Below, in pieces: positions 1 to 8,254 of a stretch of DNA of 37,184 nt. Position 1 is the first letter of the stretch, and every line of letters begins with the position of its first letter. Made by a program: the position numbers and the translations under genes. The notes below the pieces were generated by a model that was given only the letters and a program-made list of their open reading frames with translations, had not been told where the DNA came from and made no database searches. The DNA is from SZAS-103 sp038316385 (lineage in GTDB: Bacteria > Pseudomonadota > Gammaproteobacteria > Xanthomonadales > Xanthomonadaceae): positions 1 to 37,184 of the forward strand of contig JBBQAN010000026.1 of NCBI GenBank assembly GCA_038316385.1, read 5' to 3'.

Positions 1-1
1 G

Positions 2-703
2 CAGAAGCGCGGCAGCATCCTGTTCATCGGCACCAAGCGCTCGGCGCGCGAGGCGATGAAGGAAGAAGCCACCCGTTGCGGCATGCCCTACATGACCCAG
101 CGCTGGCTCGGCGGCACGCTCACCAATTTCGCCACGGTCAAGAAGTCCGTCAGTCGCCTGAAGGAACTCGAAGCCGCTGAAACCGACGGCACGTTCGAGA
201 AGCTGGTGAAACACGAAGTGCTGCAGCGCCGCCGCGAACGCGAGAAGCTCGACAGCTCGCTGGGTGGCATCAAGGCCATGGATCGCCTGCCCGACGCGCT
301 GTTCGTGATCGATATCGGCCACGAGAACATCGCCGTGCAGGAAGCCAAGAAGCTCGGCATTCCGGTTATCGCGGTCGTGGATACCAATTACGACCCGGCG
401 CTGGTCGATTACGCGATCCCGGGCAACGACGACGCCATCCGCGCCGTGCAGTTGTATGCACGTGCCGCCGCTGATGCCGTGCTGGAAGGCAAGGCTGCTG
501 CACCGATCGTCGGTCGCCAGGAGGACGAGTTCGTCGAACTCGACGCCGATGGCAACCCGGTTCCGAACGACGACAAGAAGAAAAAACACACTGGGCCAAA
601 CGACCGTCGCCCCGGCAACGACCGCGACCGCCGTCCACCGGTCAAGCGTCCGGCACCTCCACATGCCGCTACTGCGGCCGCCAAGCCACGCGCCGCCGAA
701 TAA
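2..703 (+). CDS. rpsB: 30S ribosomal protein S2 (5' end missing)
   Basis: S2 is a late-assembling protein of the small ribosomal subunit and is needed for S1 binding. The reading frame is open from base 2, so the start lies outside the window. The family segment RWLGGTLTNF and the conserved stretch FVIDIGHENIAVQEAKKLG are visible, followed by IPVIAVVDTNYDP. After the globular part comes a tail of roughly 40 residues rich in Asp, Arg, Pro and Ala (GPNDRRPGNDRDRRPP and on), longer than the E. coli tail. It is followed 111 bases later by tsf, the usual rpsB-tsf pair. Any leader with autoregulation by S2 would be upstream of the window. Identity is certain; only the N-terminus is missing. Confidence 0.97.
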   Translation, partial: QKRGSILFIGTKRSAREAMKEEATRCGMPYMTQRWLGGTLTNFATVKKSVSRLKELEAAETDGTFEKLVKHEVLQRRREREKLDSSLGGIKAMDRLPDALFVIDIGHENIAVQEAKKLGIPVIAVVDTNYDPALVDYAIPGNDDAIRAVQLYARAAADAVLEGKAAAPIVGRQEDEFVELDADGNPVPNDDKKKKHTGPNDRRPGNDRDRRPPVKRPAPPHAATAAAKPRAAE

Positions 704-814
704 GCGCCGGTTCCAGCGACGACGCATGCAGCGGAGCGATCATGCCCCGCCGCATCCCTATCCGGACGCGCCCATTGCGCGCGTCTTTCGTACAAATGTT
801 GAGAGGTTGACACG

Positions 815-1708
815 ATGGAAATCACCGCAAGCCTGGTGAAAGAACTGCGCGAGCGCTCCGGCGCCGGCATGATGGAATGCAAGAAGGCATTGTCCGAAAA
901 GGGCGGCGATATCGAAGCGGCGATGGAACATCTGCGCGTGACGGGTCTGGCGAAAGCTGACAAGAAGTCCGGCCGCGTCGCTGCCGAAGGCCGCGTCGTG
1001 CTTGCGCAGGATACCGACACGACCGCTGGCTCCAACAGGGCTGTGCTGGTCGAGGTCAACTCCGAAACCGATTTCGTCGCCAAGGACGCAAATTTCATCA
1101 CGTTTTCGGACGAGGTCGCCAAGACTGCGCTCGCTAGCGGAGTCCAGGTTGTCGATGCGCTCAAGAACGCTGCTACCTCCTACGGCAAGACTGTCGAGGA
1201 AGGCCGCCAGTGGTTGGTCGCGAAGATCGGCGAAAACGTGCAGGTGCGTCGCATGGCGCGCATCGACAGCGCGCACAACGTCGGCGCTTACGTGCATGGC
1301 GGTCGCATCGGTGTGCTGGTCGAACTCAAGGGTGGTGATGCCGATCTCGCGCGCGGGCTCGCGATGCACATCGCGGCGATGAATCCCCCGTACGTCTCGC
1401 CCGACCAAGTACCCGCCGAGATCGTGCAGAAAGAGAAGGACATCGCGCTGGCGCAGGTAAAAGATACGGGCAAGCCGGCCGAGATCATCGAGAAGATGAT
1501 TAGCGGCAAGGTCAACAAGGCGCTGTCCGACATCTGCCTCACCGGCCAGCCGTATGTGCTGGATACCAATTCGACGGTGGAAGCGGTGCTCAAGAAAGCG
1601 GGTGCGCAGGTGCTGCGCTTCGATCGCCTTGCGGTCGGCGAAGGCATCGACAAACCGGACGGCGACGACTTCGCGACCGAAGTCATGAAGCAGGCCGGTC
1701 TTGCCTGA
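815..1708 (+). CDS. tsf: Translation elongation factor Ts
   Basis: EF-Ts is the nucleotide exchange factor that releases GDP from EF-Tu in the cytoplasm. The 297-residue product begins with the typical N-terminal UBA-like module (ITASLVKELRERSGAGMMECKKAL) and contains the EF-Tu contact region with SETDFVAKD near residue 80, then MHIAAMNPPYVS. The length fits the family (about 280-300). The start has an AGAGG ribosome site a few bases upstream. It follows rpsB by 111 bases and is probably co-transcribed with it. A strong intrinsic terminator 24 bases after the stop closes the rpsB-tsf unit, so the DegV genes that follow probably have their own promoter. Confidence 0.97.
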   Translation: MEITASLVKELRERSGAGMMECKKALSEKGGDIEAAMEHLRVTGLAKADKKSGRVAAEGRVVLAQDTDTTAGSNRAVLVEVNSETDFVAKDANFITFSDEVAKTALASGVQVVDALKNAATSYGKTVEEGRQWLVAKIGENVQVRRMARIDSAHNVGAYVHGGRIGVLVELKGGDADLARGLAMHIAAMNPPYVSPDQVPAEIVQKEKDIALAQVKDTGKPAEIIEKMISGKVNKALSDICLTGQPYVLDTNSTVEAVLKKAGAQVLRFDRLAVGEGIDKPDGDDFATEVMKQAGLA

Positions 1709-1732
1709 GGTTGACGGTGACCCCTGCTGACG

Positions 1733-1760
1733 AAAAGCCACGAGAAATCGTGGCTTTTTC
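1733..1760 (+). terminator. Intrinsic terminator after tsf
   Basis: A perfect 11-bp stem (AAAAGCCACGA at 1733-1743 with TCGTGGCTTTT at 1748-1758) closes a GAAA tetraloop, and the T-run continues from the stem. This is a textbook Rho-independent terminator for the rpsB-tsf transcript. Because the stem starts with four A residues it could also work weakly on the opposite strand, but no gene on that strand needs it. Confidence 0.93.
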
Positions 1761-1864
1761 ATTGATGGCAGTCAGGTTACGTCACCTCTCGCACTGGACA
1801 ATGCGGGCCATTCGTGAAATGAATAGACGGCGGGCTGTTTACCCGGCCGGCATTCGGAGGTTCC

Positions 1865-2809
1865 ATGCGTATCGGATTGACAGTTGATTCGGCCTGCGAT
1901 CTGCCGCGTGAGTTTCTCGATCAACACAATGTGGTCGTGCTGCCGATCGCGGTGAAGATCGACCAGACGGTATTTTCGGACGAACGCGATCCCGCAGCGA
2001 CGTTGCGTTTCTACCGCGAAAGCCTTGGTGACCGCGGCCATGCGGCCGAAACGCTGCCCTACACTGTCGAGCAAATCCGCGAGTTGTTCCTGTCGCGGCT
2101 GGTCTGCGAATTCGATTTCGTGTTCTGCCTGACCATTATGTCCACGCGCAGCCCGATCCACGAAAACTGCGTGATGGCGAGCCGCGAAATCCTCCGCTAT
2201 TACCACCCAATCAGGAAAAAGGCCGGTCTCAAGGGCATCTTCCAGATGCGCGTGATCGACAGCCAGACATTGTTCGCTGGCCAGGCGATCACGGTGCTTG
2301 ACGGTGTTCGCTTGATCGAAGCGGGCGCGGACCACAACACAATCCGCGAGCGCCTGGAATTGCTCGTCAAGAACACCTACGCCTACATGCTGCCGCGCGA
2401 TCTGTATTACCTGCGTGCGCGCGCCGCCAAGAAAGGCGACAAGAGCGTGAGCTGGTTCAAGGCCGCACTCGGTACCGCACTCGACATCAAACCGATCCTG
2501 CAGGCGTACCGGGGACAGACCGGCGCGGTCGGCAAGGCAAAGGGTTTCGATGGCGGCGCGCTCGCCTTGTTCGGTTACGCAGCCGATCGCGTGCGCAAGG
2601 GCCTGCTGGCTCCTTACGTGAATCTCAGTTACGGCGGCGAGTTGAACAAGCTCTATGCTCTGCCCGGCTACGAACAACTTGCGCGTACATGCGAGGAACA
2701 CGGCGTGCAAATTGGCGCGACCGGGATGAGCATCACCGGTATGGTCAATGTTGGCGAAGGCGCGGTCACGCTCGGTTTCGCCGCAGAGCCACACGAACCG
2801 AGGTTCTGA
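1865..2809 (+). CDS. DegV family protein, first of a tandem pair
   Basis: DegV/FakB-family proteins bind a fatty acid in a two-domain alpha/beta fold; in Firmicutes, FakB presents the fatty acid to the kinase FakA. The 314-residue product opens with the family N-terminus MRIGLTVDSACDLP (other members have a VTDSTADL-like sequence) and keeps the overall DegV layout, including DIKPIL near residue 210. A GGAGG ribosome site lies just before the ATG. The next gene encodes a protein of the same length that aligns without visible gaps. The segment that in many DegV proteins reads histidine-glycine-acidic is here SYGGEL. No FakA-like kinase is present in the window, so a fatty-acid kinase role is unproven. 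Family assignment is firm; function is open. Confidence 0.88.
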   Translation: MRIGLTVDSACDLPREFLDQHNVVVLPIAVKIDQTVFSDERDPAATLRFYRESLGDRGHAAETLPYTVEQIRELFLSRLVCEFDFVFCLTIMSTRSPIHENCVMASREILRYYHPIRKKAGLKGIFQMRVIDSQTLFAGQAITVLDGVRLIEAGADHNTIRERLELLVKNTYAYMLPRDLYYLRARAAKKGDKSVSWFKAALGTALDIKPILQAYRGQTGAVGKAKGFDGGALALFGYAADRVRKGLLAPYVNLSYGGELNKLYALPGYEQLARTCEEHGVQIGATGMSITGMVNVGEGAVTLGFAAEPHEPRF

Positions 2810-2876
2810 GTTCTGCCTTCTTGCGCGCGATCGCGTTGTCCGTGCGCTGATCTCTTCGACTCCACAGGAGAAGTGT

Positions 2877-3821
2877 ATGCGTATCGGAATCACGGTTGAC
2901 TCATCCTGCGATCTTCCGCCCGAATGGCTCGAGGAAAACAAGGTCGTGGTGCTGCCGACTACAGTAAAGATCGACAACACGACCTTTGCCGACACCCGCG
3001 ACCCGGTGGCCACCCTGAAGTTCTACCGCGAAACTCTCGGCGAGCGCGCGCAGGCGGCGATCACCATCCCGTTCACCAGCGAGCAGTTCCGCGAGGTGTA
3101 CCTGAACCGTCTGGTGACCGAATACGAATTCGTGTTTTCGATCGTGATATCCAAGACGCGCAGCCTGATCTACGAGAACGCGACCAAGGCCAGCCACGAG
3201 ATCCTGCGCTACTACCATGAAATCCGCCAGAAAGCGGGCCTCAAGGGCATCTTCCAGATGCGCATCATGGACAGCAAATCGGCCTTCTCCGGCCCCGGCT
3301 TGGCTGTGCAGGAAGGCGTGCGCATGATCGCGGCCGGCGAGCATCACAACGCGATCCGCGAGCGGCTGGAGTTCCTCGCCGACAACACCTACGCCTACAT
3401 GGTGCCGCGCGACCTATTCCACCTGCGCGCGAGCATCATCAAGCGCGGCGACAAAAGCCTGCCATGGTACCGCGCCGCAGTCGGCACGATGCTCGACATC
3501 AAGCCGATTCTGCAGATCTACAAGGGCGAGACCGCGAACGTCGGCAAGGCCAAGGGCTTCGACGCAGCTGCAGTTGCGCTGTTCAAGTACACCGAGGAGC
3601 GCGTGCGCAAGGGTCTGCTGATGCCGCGGGTCAATTTCAGTTACGGCGGCGAACTGCAAAAGCTTTACTCGCTGCCCGGCTACGACAAGCTCGTGCGTAC
3701 ATGCGAGGAGCATGGCGCCACGGTGACTGCAGCGGTCATGAGCATCACCGCGATGGTGAACGTCGGCGAAGGCGCGCTGACCGTCGCCTTCGTTTCGCCG
3801 CCGCATGAGGTGAAGTTCTGA
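2877..3821 (+). CDS. DegV family protein, second of a tandem pair
   Basis: This is a paralogue of the gene immediately upstream: 314 residues, starting MRIGITVDSSCDLP, with 40 of the first 60 residues identical by my hand count. The start is set by an AGGAG site at 2866-2870 and by agreement with the upstream copy; the frame is open further upstream but that part has no family similarity. Both copies share the segments GIFQMR, ERLEFL/ERLELL, DIKPIL, NVGKAKGFD/AVGKAKGFD and YGGEL. The ATG-to-ATG spacing and high identity indicate an old tandem duplication whose copies have diverged at lipid-pocket positions (for example TIPFT versus TLPYT). It probably binds a fatty acid; the ligand and partner cannot be told from sequence. 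Confidence 0.88.
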   Translation: MRIGITVDSSCDLPPEWLEENKVVVLPTTVKIDNTTFADTRDPVATLKFYRETLGERAQAAITIPFTSEQFREVYLNRLVTEYEFVFSIVISKTRSLIYENATKASHEILRYYHEIRQKAGLKGIFQMRIMDSKSAFSGPGLAVQEGVRMIAAGEHHNAIRERLEFLADNTYAYMVPRDLFHLRASIIKRGDKSLPWYRAAVGTMLDIKPILQIYKGETANVGKAKGFDAAAVALFKYTEERVRKGLLMPRVNFSYGGELQKLYSLPGYDKLVRTCEEHGATVTAAVMSITAMVNVGEGALTVAFVSPPHEVKF

Positions 3822-3906
3822 CGTAGCAATCTGCTTGCCGGAACTGACAGCCCTTCGCCATGCGGTTAGACTCCACGGGTTTGCCCAGCCAGTCGAGGCC
3901 ACCGTG

Positions 3907-4632
3907 ATGCCCACCGCGCCGATGTTCCGCCGCATCCTGCTCAAGCTTTCCGGTGAGGCACTGATGGGCCGTGAGGATTACGGCATCGACCCGGAAGTCA
4001 TCAACCGACTCGCACGCGAGATCATTGAGGTGCAACAGGCGCGGATTGAGGTCGGCCTGGTGATCGGCGGCGGTAATATCTTCCGTGGCGCAGGCCTTGC
4101 GAAGGGCGGCATGGATCGCGTCACCGGCGACAACATGGGCATGCTGGCGACGGTGATGAATGCGCTGGCCATGCAGGACGCTCTCGAAAAGCTCGGCGCG
4201 AAGGCACGGGTGATGAGCGCGATCAAGATCAACGAAGTCTGCGAGGATTTCATCCGCCGCCGCGCGATCCGGCATCTGGAAAAAGGCCGCATCGTGCTGT
4301 TCGCGGCCGGCACCGGCAACCCGTTCTTCACGACCGATTCTGCTGCGGCCTTACGCGCGGTGGAAGTCGGGGCCGACTTGCTGCTCAAGGCCACCAAGGT
4401 CGATGGCGTGTACGACGCCGATCCCAAGACCCATCCAAACGCGGTGCGTTACGACGAGTTGAGCTACGACGACGTCATCGCGCGCAACCTGCAGGTGATG
4501 GACACCGCCGCGATCGCGCTATGTCGCGATCACGACATGCCGTTGCGCATTTACGACACCACCCGCGCCGGCAACCTGATGCGCATCCTGCATGGAGAGG
4601 CCGTCGGCACGCTGGTGCATCGCAAAGGCTGA
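3907..4632 (+). CDS. pyrH: UMP kinase
   Basis: PyrH phosphorylates UMP to UDP in pyrimidine nucleotide synthesis and acts as a cytoplasmic hexamer of the amino-acid-kinase fold. Visible motifs are the N-terminal phosphate loop RRILLKLSGEALMG, VIGGGNIFRG, the DRVTGDNMGMLATVMNALAMQ block, and GTGNPFFTTDSAAALRA with LLKATKVDGVYDADP near the C-terminus. With the ATG at 3907 the protein has 241 residues, the family length. A GTG one codon upstream (3904) and a TTG at 3835 are possible but would add residues absent from relatives. It is followed by frr, the standard pyrH-frr order, with 168 bases between them. Confidence 0.96.
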   Translation: MPTAPMFRRILLKLSGEALMGREDYGIDPEVINRLAREIIEVQQARIEVGLVIGGGNIFRGAGLAKGGMDRVTGDNMGMLATVMNALAMQDALEKLGAKARVMSAIKINEVCEDFIRRRAIRHLEKGRIVLFAAGTGNPFFTTDSAAALRAVEVGADLLLKATKVDGVYDADPKTHPNAVRYDELSYDDVIARNLQVMDTAAIALCRDHDMPLRIYDTTRAGNLMRILHGEAVGTLVHRKG

Positions 4633-4711
4633 GTCTCCGCAAACTTGATCGCTGCGAAGTGGCGCGCGCTGCTCCGACCGGTGTTATCTGCCTGCTTACG
4701 GTTAGTGGCTA

Positions 4712-4730
4712 CAGTCGCTCCAGGCGACTG
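4712..4730 (+). other. Perfect hairpin in the pyrH-frr spacer
   Basis: CAGTCGC (4712-4718) and GCGACTG (4724-4730) form a perfect 7-bp stem with a 5-base TCCAG loop. No T-run follows, so it is not an intrinsic terminator. It lies just upstream of the candidate frr promoter. It may be a pause, RNA-processing or mRNA-stability structure, or may have no function. Confidence 0.4.
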
Positions 4731-4737
4731 CGTGCAC

Positions 4738-4769
4738 TTCCCACATCCATGTGTGTCGCCCGCTATAAT
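4738..4769 (+). promoter_or_regulatory. Candidate sigma-70 promoter for frr
   Basis: A consensus -10 box TATAAT lies at 4764-4769, about 31 bases before the frr ATG. The -35 side is poor: TTCCCA at 4738-4743 would give a 20-base spacer, and the hexamer at the ideal distance is CCACAT. The surroundings are GC-rich, so an exact TATAAT stands out. It could give frr and the downstream envelope genes transcription independent of pyrH. Confidence 0.4.
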
Positions 4770-4800
4770 CGCGTGTTCGCCGCAGGCTTCGGAGCCGACC

Positions 4801-5358
4801 ATGATCAACGAGATCCAGCAAGACGCACTAACGCGCATGCATAAATGCGTGGAAGTGTTGCGCCACGACTTGACCAAGGTCCGCACCGGCCGCGCCAGCT
4901 CTGCGCTCGTCGATCACCTCAAGGTCAACTACTACGGCTCGGACATGCCGCTGACCCAAGTCGCCAGCGTCGCGGTCACCGACGCGCGCACCTTGACTAT
5001 CACGCCGTGGGAAAAAGCCATGATCGGCCCGGTCGAGAAAGCGATCCTCGCCTCCGATCTCGGCCTGACCCCGACCACCGCCGGCACCGTGATCCGCATC
5101 AACCTGCCCGCACTGACCGAGGAGCGCCGCCGCGAGCTCGGCAAGCATGTCGCCCATGAAGGCGAGAACGCCAAAGTCGCCGTCCGCAATGTGCGCCGCG
5201 ATGCGATGCAGCAAGTCAAGGAATTGCTCAAGGAAAAAAAGATCACCGAGGACGACGAGCGTCGCAGCGAGGACGATATCCAGAAGCTGACCGACAAGTC
5301 GATCAAGGAAGTGGACGACGTCGTTCGTACCAAGGAACAGGAGTTGCTGGCGATCTGA
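4801..5358 (+). CDS. frr: Ribosome recycling factor
   Basis: RRF works with EF-G to split post-termination ribosomes. The product from the ATG at 4801 is 185 residues, exactly the family length, and starts INEIQQDALTRMHKCVEVL. The tRNA-mimic signature is visible: LTKVRTGRASSALVDHLKVNYYG, then PLTQVASVAVTDARTLTITPW and the C-terminal coiled helices ending DVVRTKEQELLAI. GGAG at 4791-4794 is a good ribosome site and fixes the start; the frame is open further upstream without family similarity. It follows pyrH and precedes uppS by 20 bases. Confidence 0.97.
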   Translation: MINEIQQDALTRMHKCVEVLRHDLTKVRTGRASSALVDHLKVNYYGSDMPLTQVASVAVTDARTLTITPWEKAMIGPVEKAILASDLGLTPTTAGTVIRINLPALTEERRRELGKHVAHEGENAKVAVRNVRRDAMQQVKELLKEKKITEDDERRSEDDIQKLTDKSIKEVDDVVRTKEQELLAI

Positions 5359-5378
5359 GGCGACCGACTTCCAGCCCG

Positions 5379-6173
5379 ATGACCGTTCCTACTCTCGCCT
5401 CGAGCGCAATGCTCCCCAACGCCGCAGTCAGCGACGATCCACGCAGGCCGCGCCATATCGCGATCGTGATGGATGGCAACGGCCGTTGGGCCGAACGCCG
5501 GCATCGTCCGCGTGCGCTCGGGCACCGCGCAGGCGCGCGCACGGTGCGATTGTGCGTGCGTTTTTGTCTTGAACAACACGTCGAATCGCTGACCCTGTTC
5601 GCGTTTTCCAGTGAAAACTGGAAGCGGCCGAAAGAGGAAGTCGGCGCGTTGATGTCGCTATTCCTGCGCTCGCTCGACCGCGAGGTGGCCGAACTGCACC
5701 GGCATGGCGTACGCCTGCGTTTCATCGGCGAGCGCGCGCATTTCTCGGTAGCCATCCGCGAACGCATGCACGGCGCCGAGGCGCTGACCGCAGCCAATTC
5801 TGCGCTGACCCTCACGATCGCAGCGAGCTACGGCGGACGTTGGGATATCGTGCAGGCCTGCCGCGCGATCGTGCGCGACGCGATCGGCGGTGTGCTCGAT
5901 CCCGACGCCATCGACGAATTGATGTTTGGCAAACGGCTCGGGCTGGCCGATCTGCCGGAACCGGATCTGTTCATCCGTACTGGCGGCGACCATCGCATCA
6001 GCAATTTCCTGCTGTGGCAGATGGCGTACACCGAATTGTGGTTCACCGAAACCCTCTGGCCCGACCTGGACGAAAACGAACTCGCGCGCGCGCTGGCCGA
6101 TTTCGCAGCGCGCGAACGCCGCTTCGGCCTGACCAGCGCGCAACTCGCGACTACCCGAGGAAATCCCGCATGA
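5379..6173 (+). CDS. uppS: Undecaprenyl diphosphate synthase (cis-prenyltransferase)
   Basis: UppS extends farnesyl diphosphate with eight isopentenyl units to make the C55 lipid carrier for peptidoglycan and O-antigen. The signature HIAIVMDGNGRWA spans residues 26-38, with catalytic Asp32. FAFSSENWKRP and the C-terminal DLFIRTGG block followed by RISNFLLWQMAYTELWF are present. One key position differs: the acidic residue after RTGG, Glu213 in E. coli and a Mg2+ ligand there, is Asp204 here. The protein has 264 residues; an ATG at 5409 would shorten it by ten non-conserved residues. The last 4 bases overlap cdsA (ATGA), so the two are likely translationally coupled. Confidence 0.95.
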   Translation: MTVPTLASSAMLPNAAVSDDPRRPRHIAIVMDGNGRWAERRHRPRALGHRAGARTVRLCVRFCLEQHVESLTLFAFSSENWKRPKEEVGALMSLFLRSLDREVAELHRHGVRLRFIGERAHFSVAIRERMHGAEALTAANSALTLTIAASYGGRWDIVQACRAIVRDAIGGVLDPDAIDELMFGKRLGLADLPEPDLFIRTGGDHRISNFLLWQMAYTELWFTETLWPDLDENELARALADFAARERRFGLTSAQLATTRGNPA

Positions 6174-7003
6174 GCGCACAGCGCATCATCACCGCCGCTG
6201 TGCTGGCCCCGTTGGTGGTCGCGTCACTGCTGTTTCTCAAGACGCCCTATGTCGCCGCGCTCGCTGCAGGGATATTCCTGCTCGGCCTGTGGGAATGGTC
6301 GCGTCTGGTCGGCATCGACGAACCGTTGCGACGCGCGATGTACGTGATGGCGAACATCGCCGTCATGGCCGCATTGGCATGGGGCGGACGACCTTTGTTC
6401 GGTGCCATCGCCCTGGCTGGCGTGGTGTGGTGGCTGTTCGCGACGCTATGGCTGGCGCGCCCGGACTTCGGTCGAAACGGCAGCAGCTGGGCGCGCTCGC
6501 TCAAACTCGCTGCAGGGACGTTGTCGATCATCCCGGCGTGGTGCGCGCTGATTCTGCTGCATGCCGGCAACCCGGATGCACATGGCGATCCGAATGGCCC
6601 GCGCTGGGCGTTACTCGGATTGGTCATGGTATGGGCTGCGGACAGTTGTGCTTATTTCGTCGGAGTTCGCTGGGGCAAGCGCAAACTGGTTCCGAAGATC
6701 AGCCCGGGCAAGACCTGGATGGGTTTGTGGGGCGGCGTGATCGGTGCGATGGCGGTCGGCGTCGCCGGCGCATCGTTGGTCGGCGTCCAACCGAAACAAT
6801 TACCCTCGATGGCCGTGCTGGCCTTGCTCACAGTGACCGCGTCGGTGATCGGCGACTTGTTCGAGAGCCTGATGAAGCGTCATTCGGGCTACAAGGACTC
6901 GGGCACTCTGATCCCCGGCCACGGCGGCGTGCTTGATCGCATCGACAGCATGCTGGCTGCGTTACCGGTGCTGTTGATTGCGAAGGGCTGGCTGGATCTT
7001 TGA
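6170..7003 (+). CDS. cdsA: Phosphatidate cytidylyltransferase (CDP-diglyceride synthase)
   Basis: CdsA makes CDP-diacylglycerol from CTP and phosphatidate, the branch point of phospholipid synthesis, in the inner membrane. The 277-residue product is very hydrophobic, with about eight membrane segments starting at ITAAVLAPLVVASLLF. The family signature lies near the C-terminus: SLMKRHSGYKDSG, then IPGHGGVLDRIDS, carrying the conserved Lys-Asp and Asp-Arg-Asp residues that bind metal and CTP. The ATG at 6170 overlaps the uppS stop by 4 bases. dxr follows after 45 bases. Confidence 0.95.
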   Translation: MSAQRIITAAVLAPLVVASLLFLKTPYVAALAAGIFLLGLWEWSRLVGIDEPLRRAMYVMANIAVMAALAWGGRPLFGAIALAGVVWWLFATLWLARPDFGRNGSSWARSLKLAAGTLSIIPAWCALILLHAGNPDAHGDPNGPRWALLGLVMVWAADSCAYFVGVRWGKRKLVPKISPGKTWMGLWGGVIGAMAVGVAGASLVGVQPKQLPSMAVLALLTVTASVIGDLFESLMKRHSGYKDSGTLIPGHGGVLDRIDSMLAALPVLLIAKGWLDL

Positions 7004-7048
7004 TCTGCGCATGAATGCATACTCCAAGTCCATGAATTCAGAGCTCAG

Positions 7049-8254
7049 ATGACGCATAGAGCCTTGAGAAACATTGCGGTGCTGGGTGCGACGGGATCGA
7101 TCGGCGCATCGGCGCTGGATGTGATCGCGCGCCATCCGGATCGGTTTGCCGCGACCGTGTTGAGCGCGGACGTACGCGTGGATGAACTGATCGCACTGTG
7201 CGTTCGCTTTCGGCCCCAGCATGCGGTGATCGCACAGTCCGCGCTCTATCCTGTATTGCGCGATGGCCTGATCGCCGCCGGCTTGAACACAACCGCACAC
7301 GGCGGTGCCGAAGCATTGTCGGTATTGGCGGGCAGCGATGCCTGCGACACCGTGATCGCCGCGATCGTTGGCGCAGCGGGGATGGATTCCACCCTCGCCG
7401 CAGCACGCGCCGGCAAGCGGCTGCTGCTCGCGAACAAGGAATCCGTGGTGCTGGCCGGCACGCTGTTGATGCGCGCCTGCGCGGAACATGGTGCCGAGAT
7501 CATTCCGATCGACAGCGAACACAATGCGATCTTCCAGTGCCTGCATGGTTTTGGATCGGCGTCGGAGCGCGTGCGCAAACTGATCCTGACCGCATCCGGC
7601 GGCCCCTTTCTGAACCAAAGCCGCGCGCAATTGTCGCAAGTCACTGCCGAGCAGGCTTGCGATCATCCAAACTGGAAAATGGGTCGCAAGATTTCCGTGG
7701 ATTCAGCGACATTGATGAACAAGGGTCTGGAAGTCATCGAAGCGCACTGGCTGTTCGGCATGCCCGCCGAGCGCATCGAGGTGATCGTGCATCCGCAAAG
7801 CATCGTGCATTCAATGGTCGAGCATGTGGACGGATCGGTGATCGCGCAACTCGGTCAGCCTGACATGCGCACGACGCTGGCCTGTGCGCTCGCATGGCCG
7901 GAACGGGTCGCATCGGGAGTCGCTCCGCTGGATCTCGGCCAGATCGGCTCGTTGACATTCCAGCACCCTGACCGAAATACTTTCGCCTGCCTTGATCTCG
8001 CCTACGCCGCACTCGCTGCGGGTGGTACGGCCTGCGCCACGCTAAGCGCCGCCAACGAGATCGCCGTGGACGCATTCCTGGATGGGCGGATCGGTTTCCT
8101 CGATATTCCCGCAATAATCGACGAAACCATGGAACGTGCCGAGTTGTTACCCGCCGACAGCATCGATACCCTGCTGGCCGCTGACGCTGCTGCGCGCCGC
8201 GAGGCGGCGACGCAAGTGGCGCAGCGCTCCATTCGCGCCGGGAGCCGCGCTTGA
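7049..8254 (+). CDS. dxr: 1-deoxy-D-xylulose 5-phosphate reductoisomerase
   Basis: Dxr converts DXP to methylerythritol 4-phosphate using NADPH, the committed step of the MEP isoprenoid pathway; the ispE gene in this window acts later in the same pathway. Visible are the NADPH loop GATGSIG (residues 13-19), metal ligands Asp155 and Glu157 in PIDSEHNAIF and Glu228 in MNKGLEVIEAHWLF, the SGGPF segment in the active-site loop, and VHPQSIVHSMVE. At 401 residues the length fits. The stop overlaps the TTG start of rseP. Having it beside uppS and cdsA groups isoprenoid and lipid genes. Confidence 0.97.
   Translation: MTHRALRNIAVLGATGSIGASALDVIARHPDRFAATVLSADVRVDELIALCVRFRPQHAVIAQSALYPVLRDGLIAAGLNTTAHGGAEALSVLAGSDACDTVIAAIVGAAGMDSTLAAARAGKRLLLANKESVVLAGTLLMRACAEHGAEIIPIDSEHNAIFQCLHGFGSASERVRKLILTASGGPFLNQSRAQLSQVTAEQACDHPNWKMGRKISVDSATLMNKGLEVIEAHWLFGMPAERIEVIVHPQSIVHSMVEHVDGSVIAQLGQPDMRTTLACALAWPERVASGVAPLDLGQIGSLTFQHPDRNTFACLDLAYAALAAGGTACATLSAANEIAVDAFLDGRIGFLDIPAIIDETMERAELLPADSIDTLLAADAAARREAATQVAQRSIRAGSRA

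Noticed and set aside
1772..3013. Minus-strand open frame opposite the DegV genes
   Set aside because: It is a shadow of the DegV genes; the plus-strand reading matches a known family and has ribosome sites.
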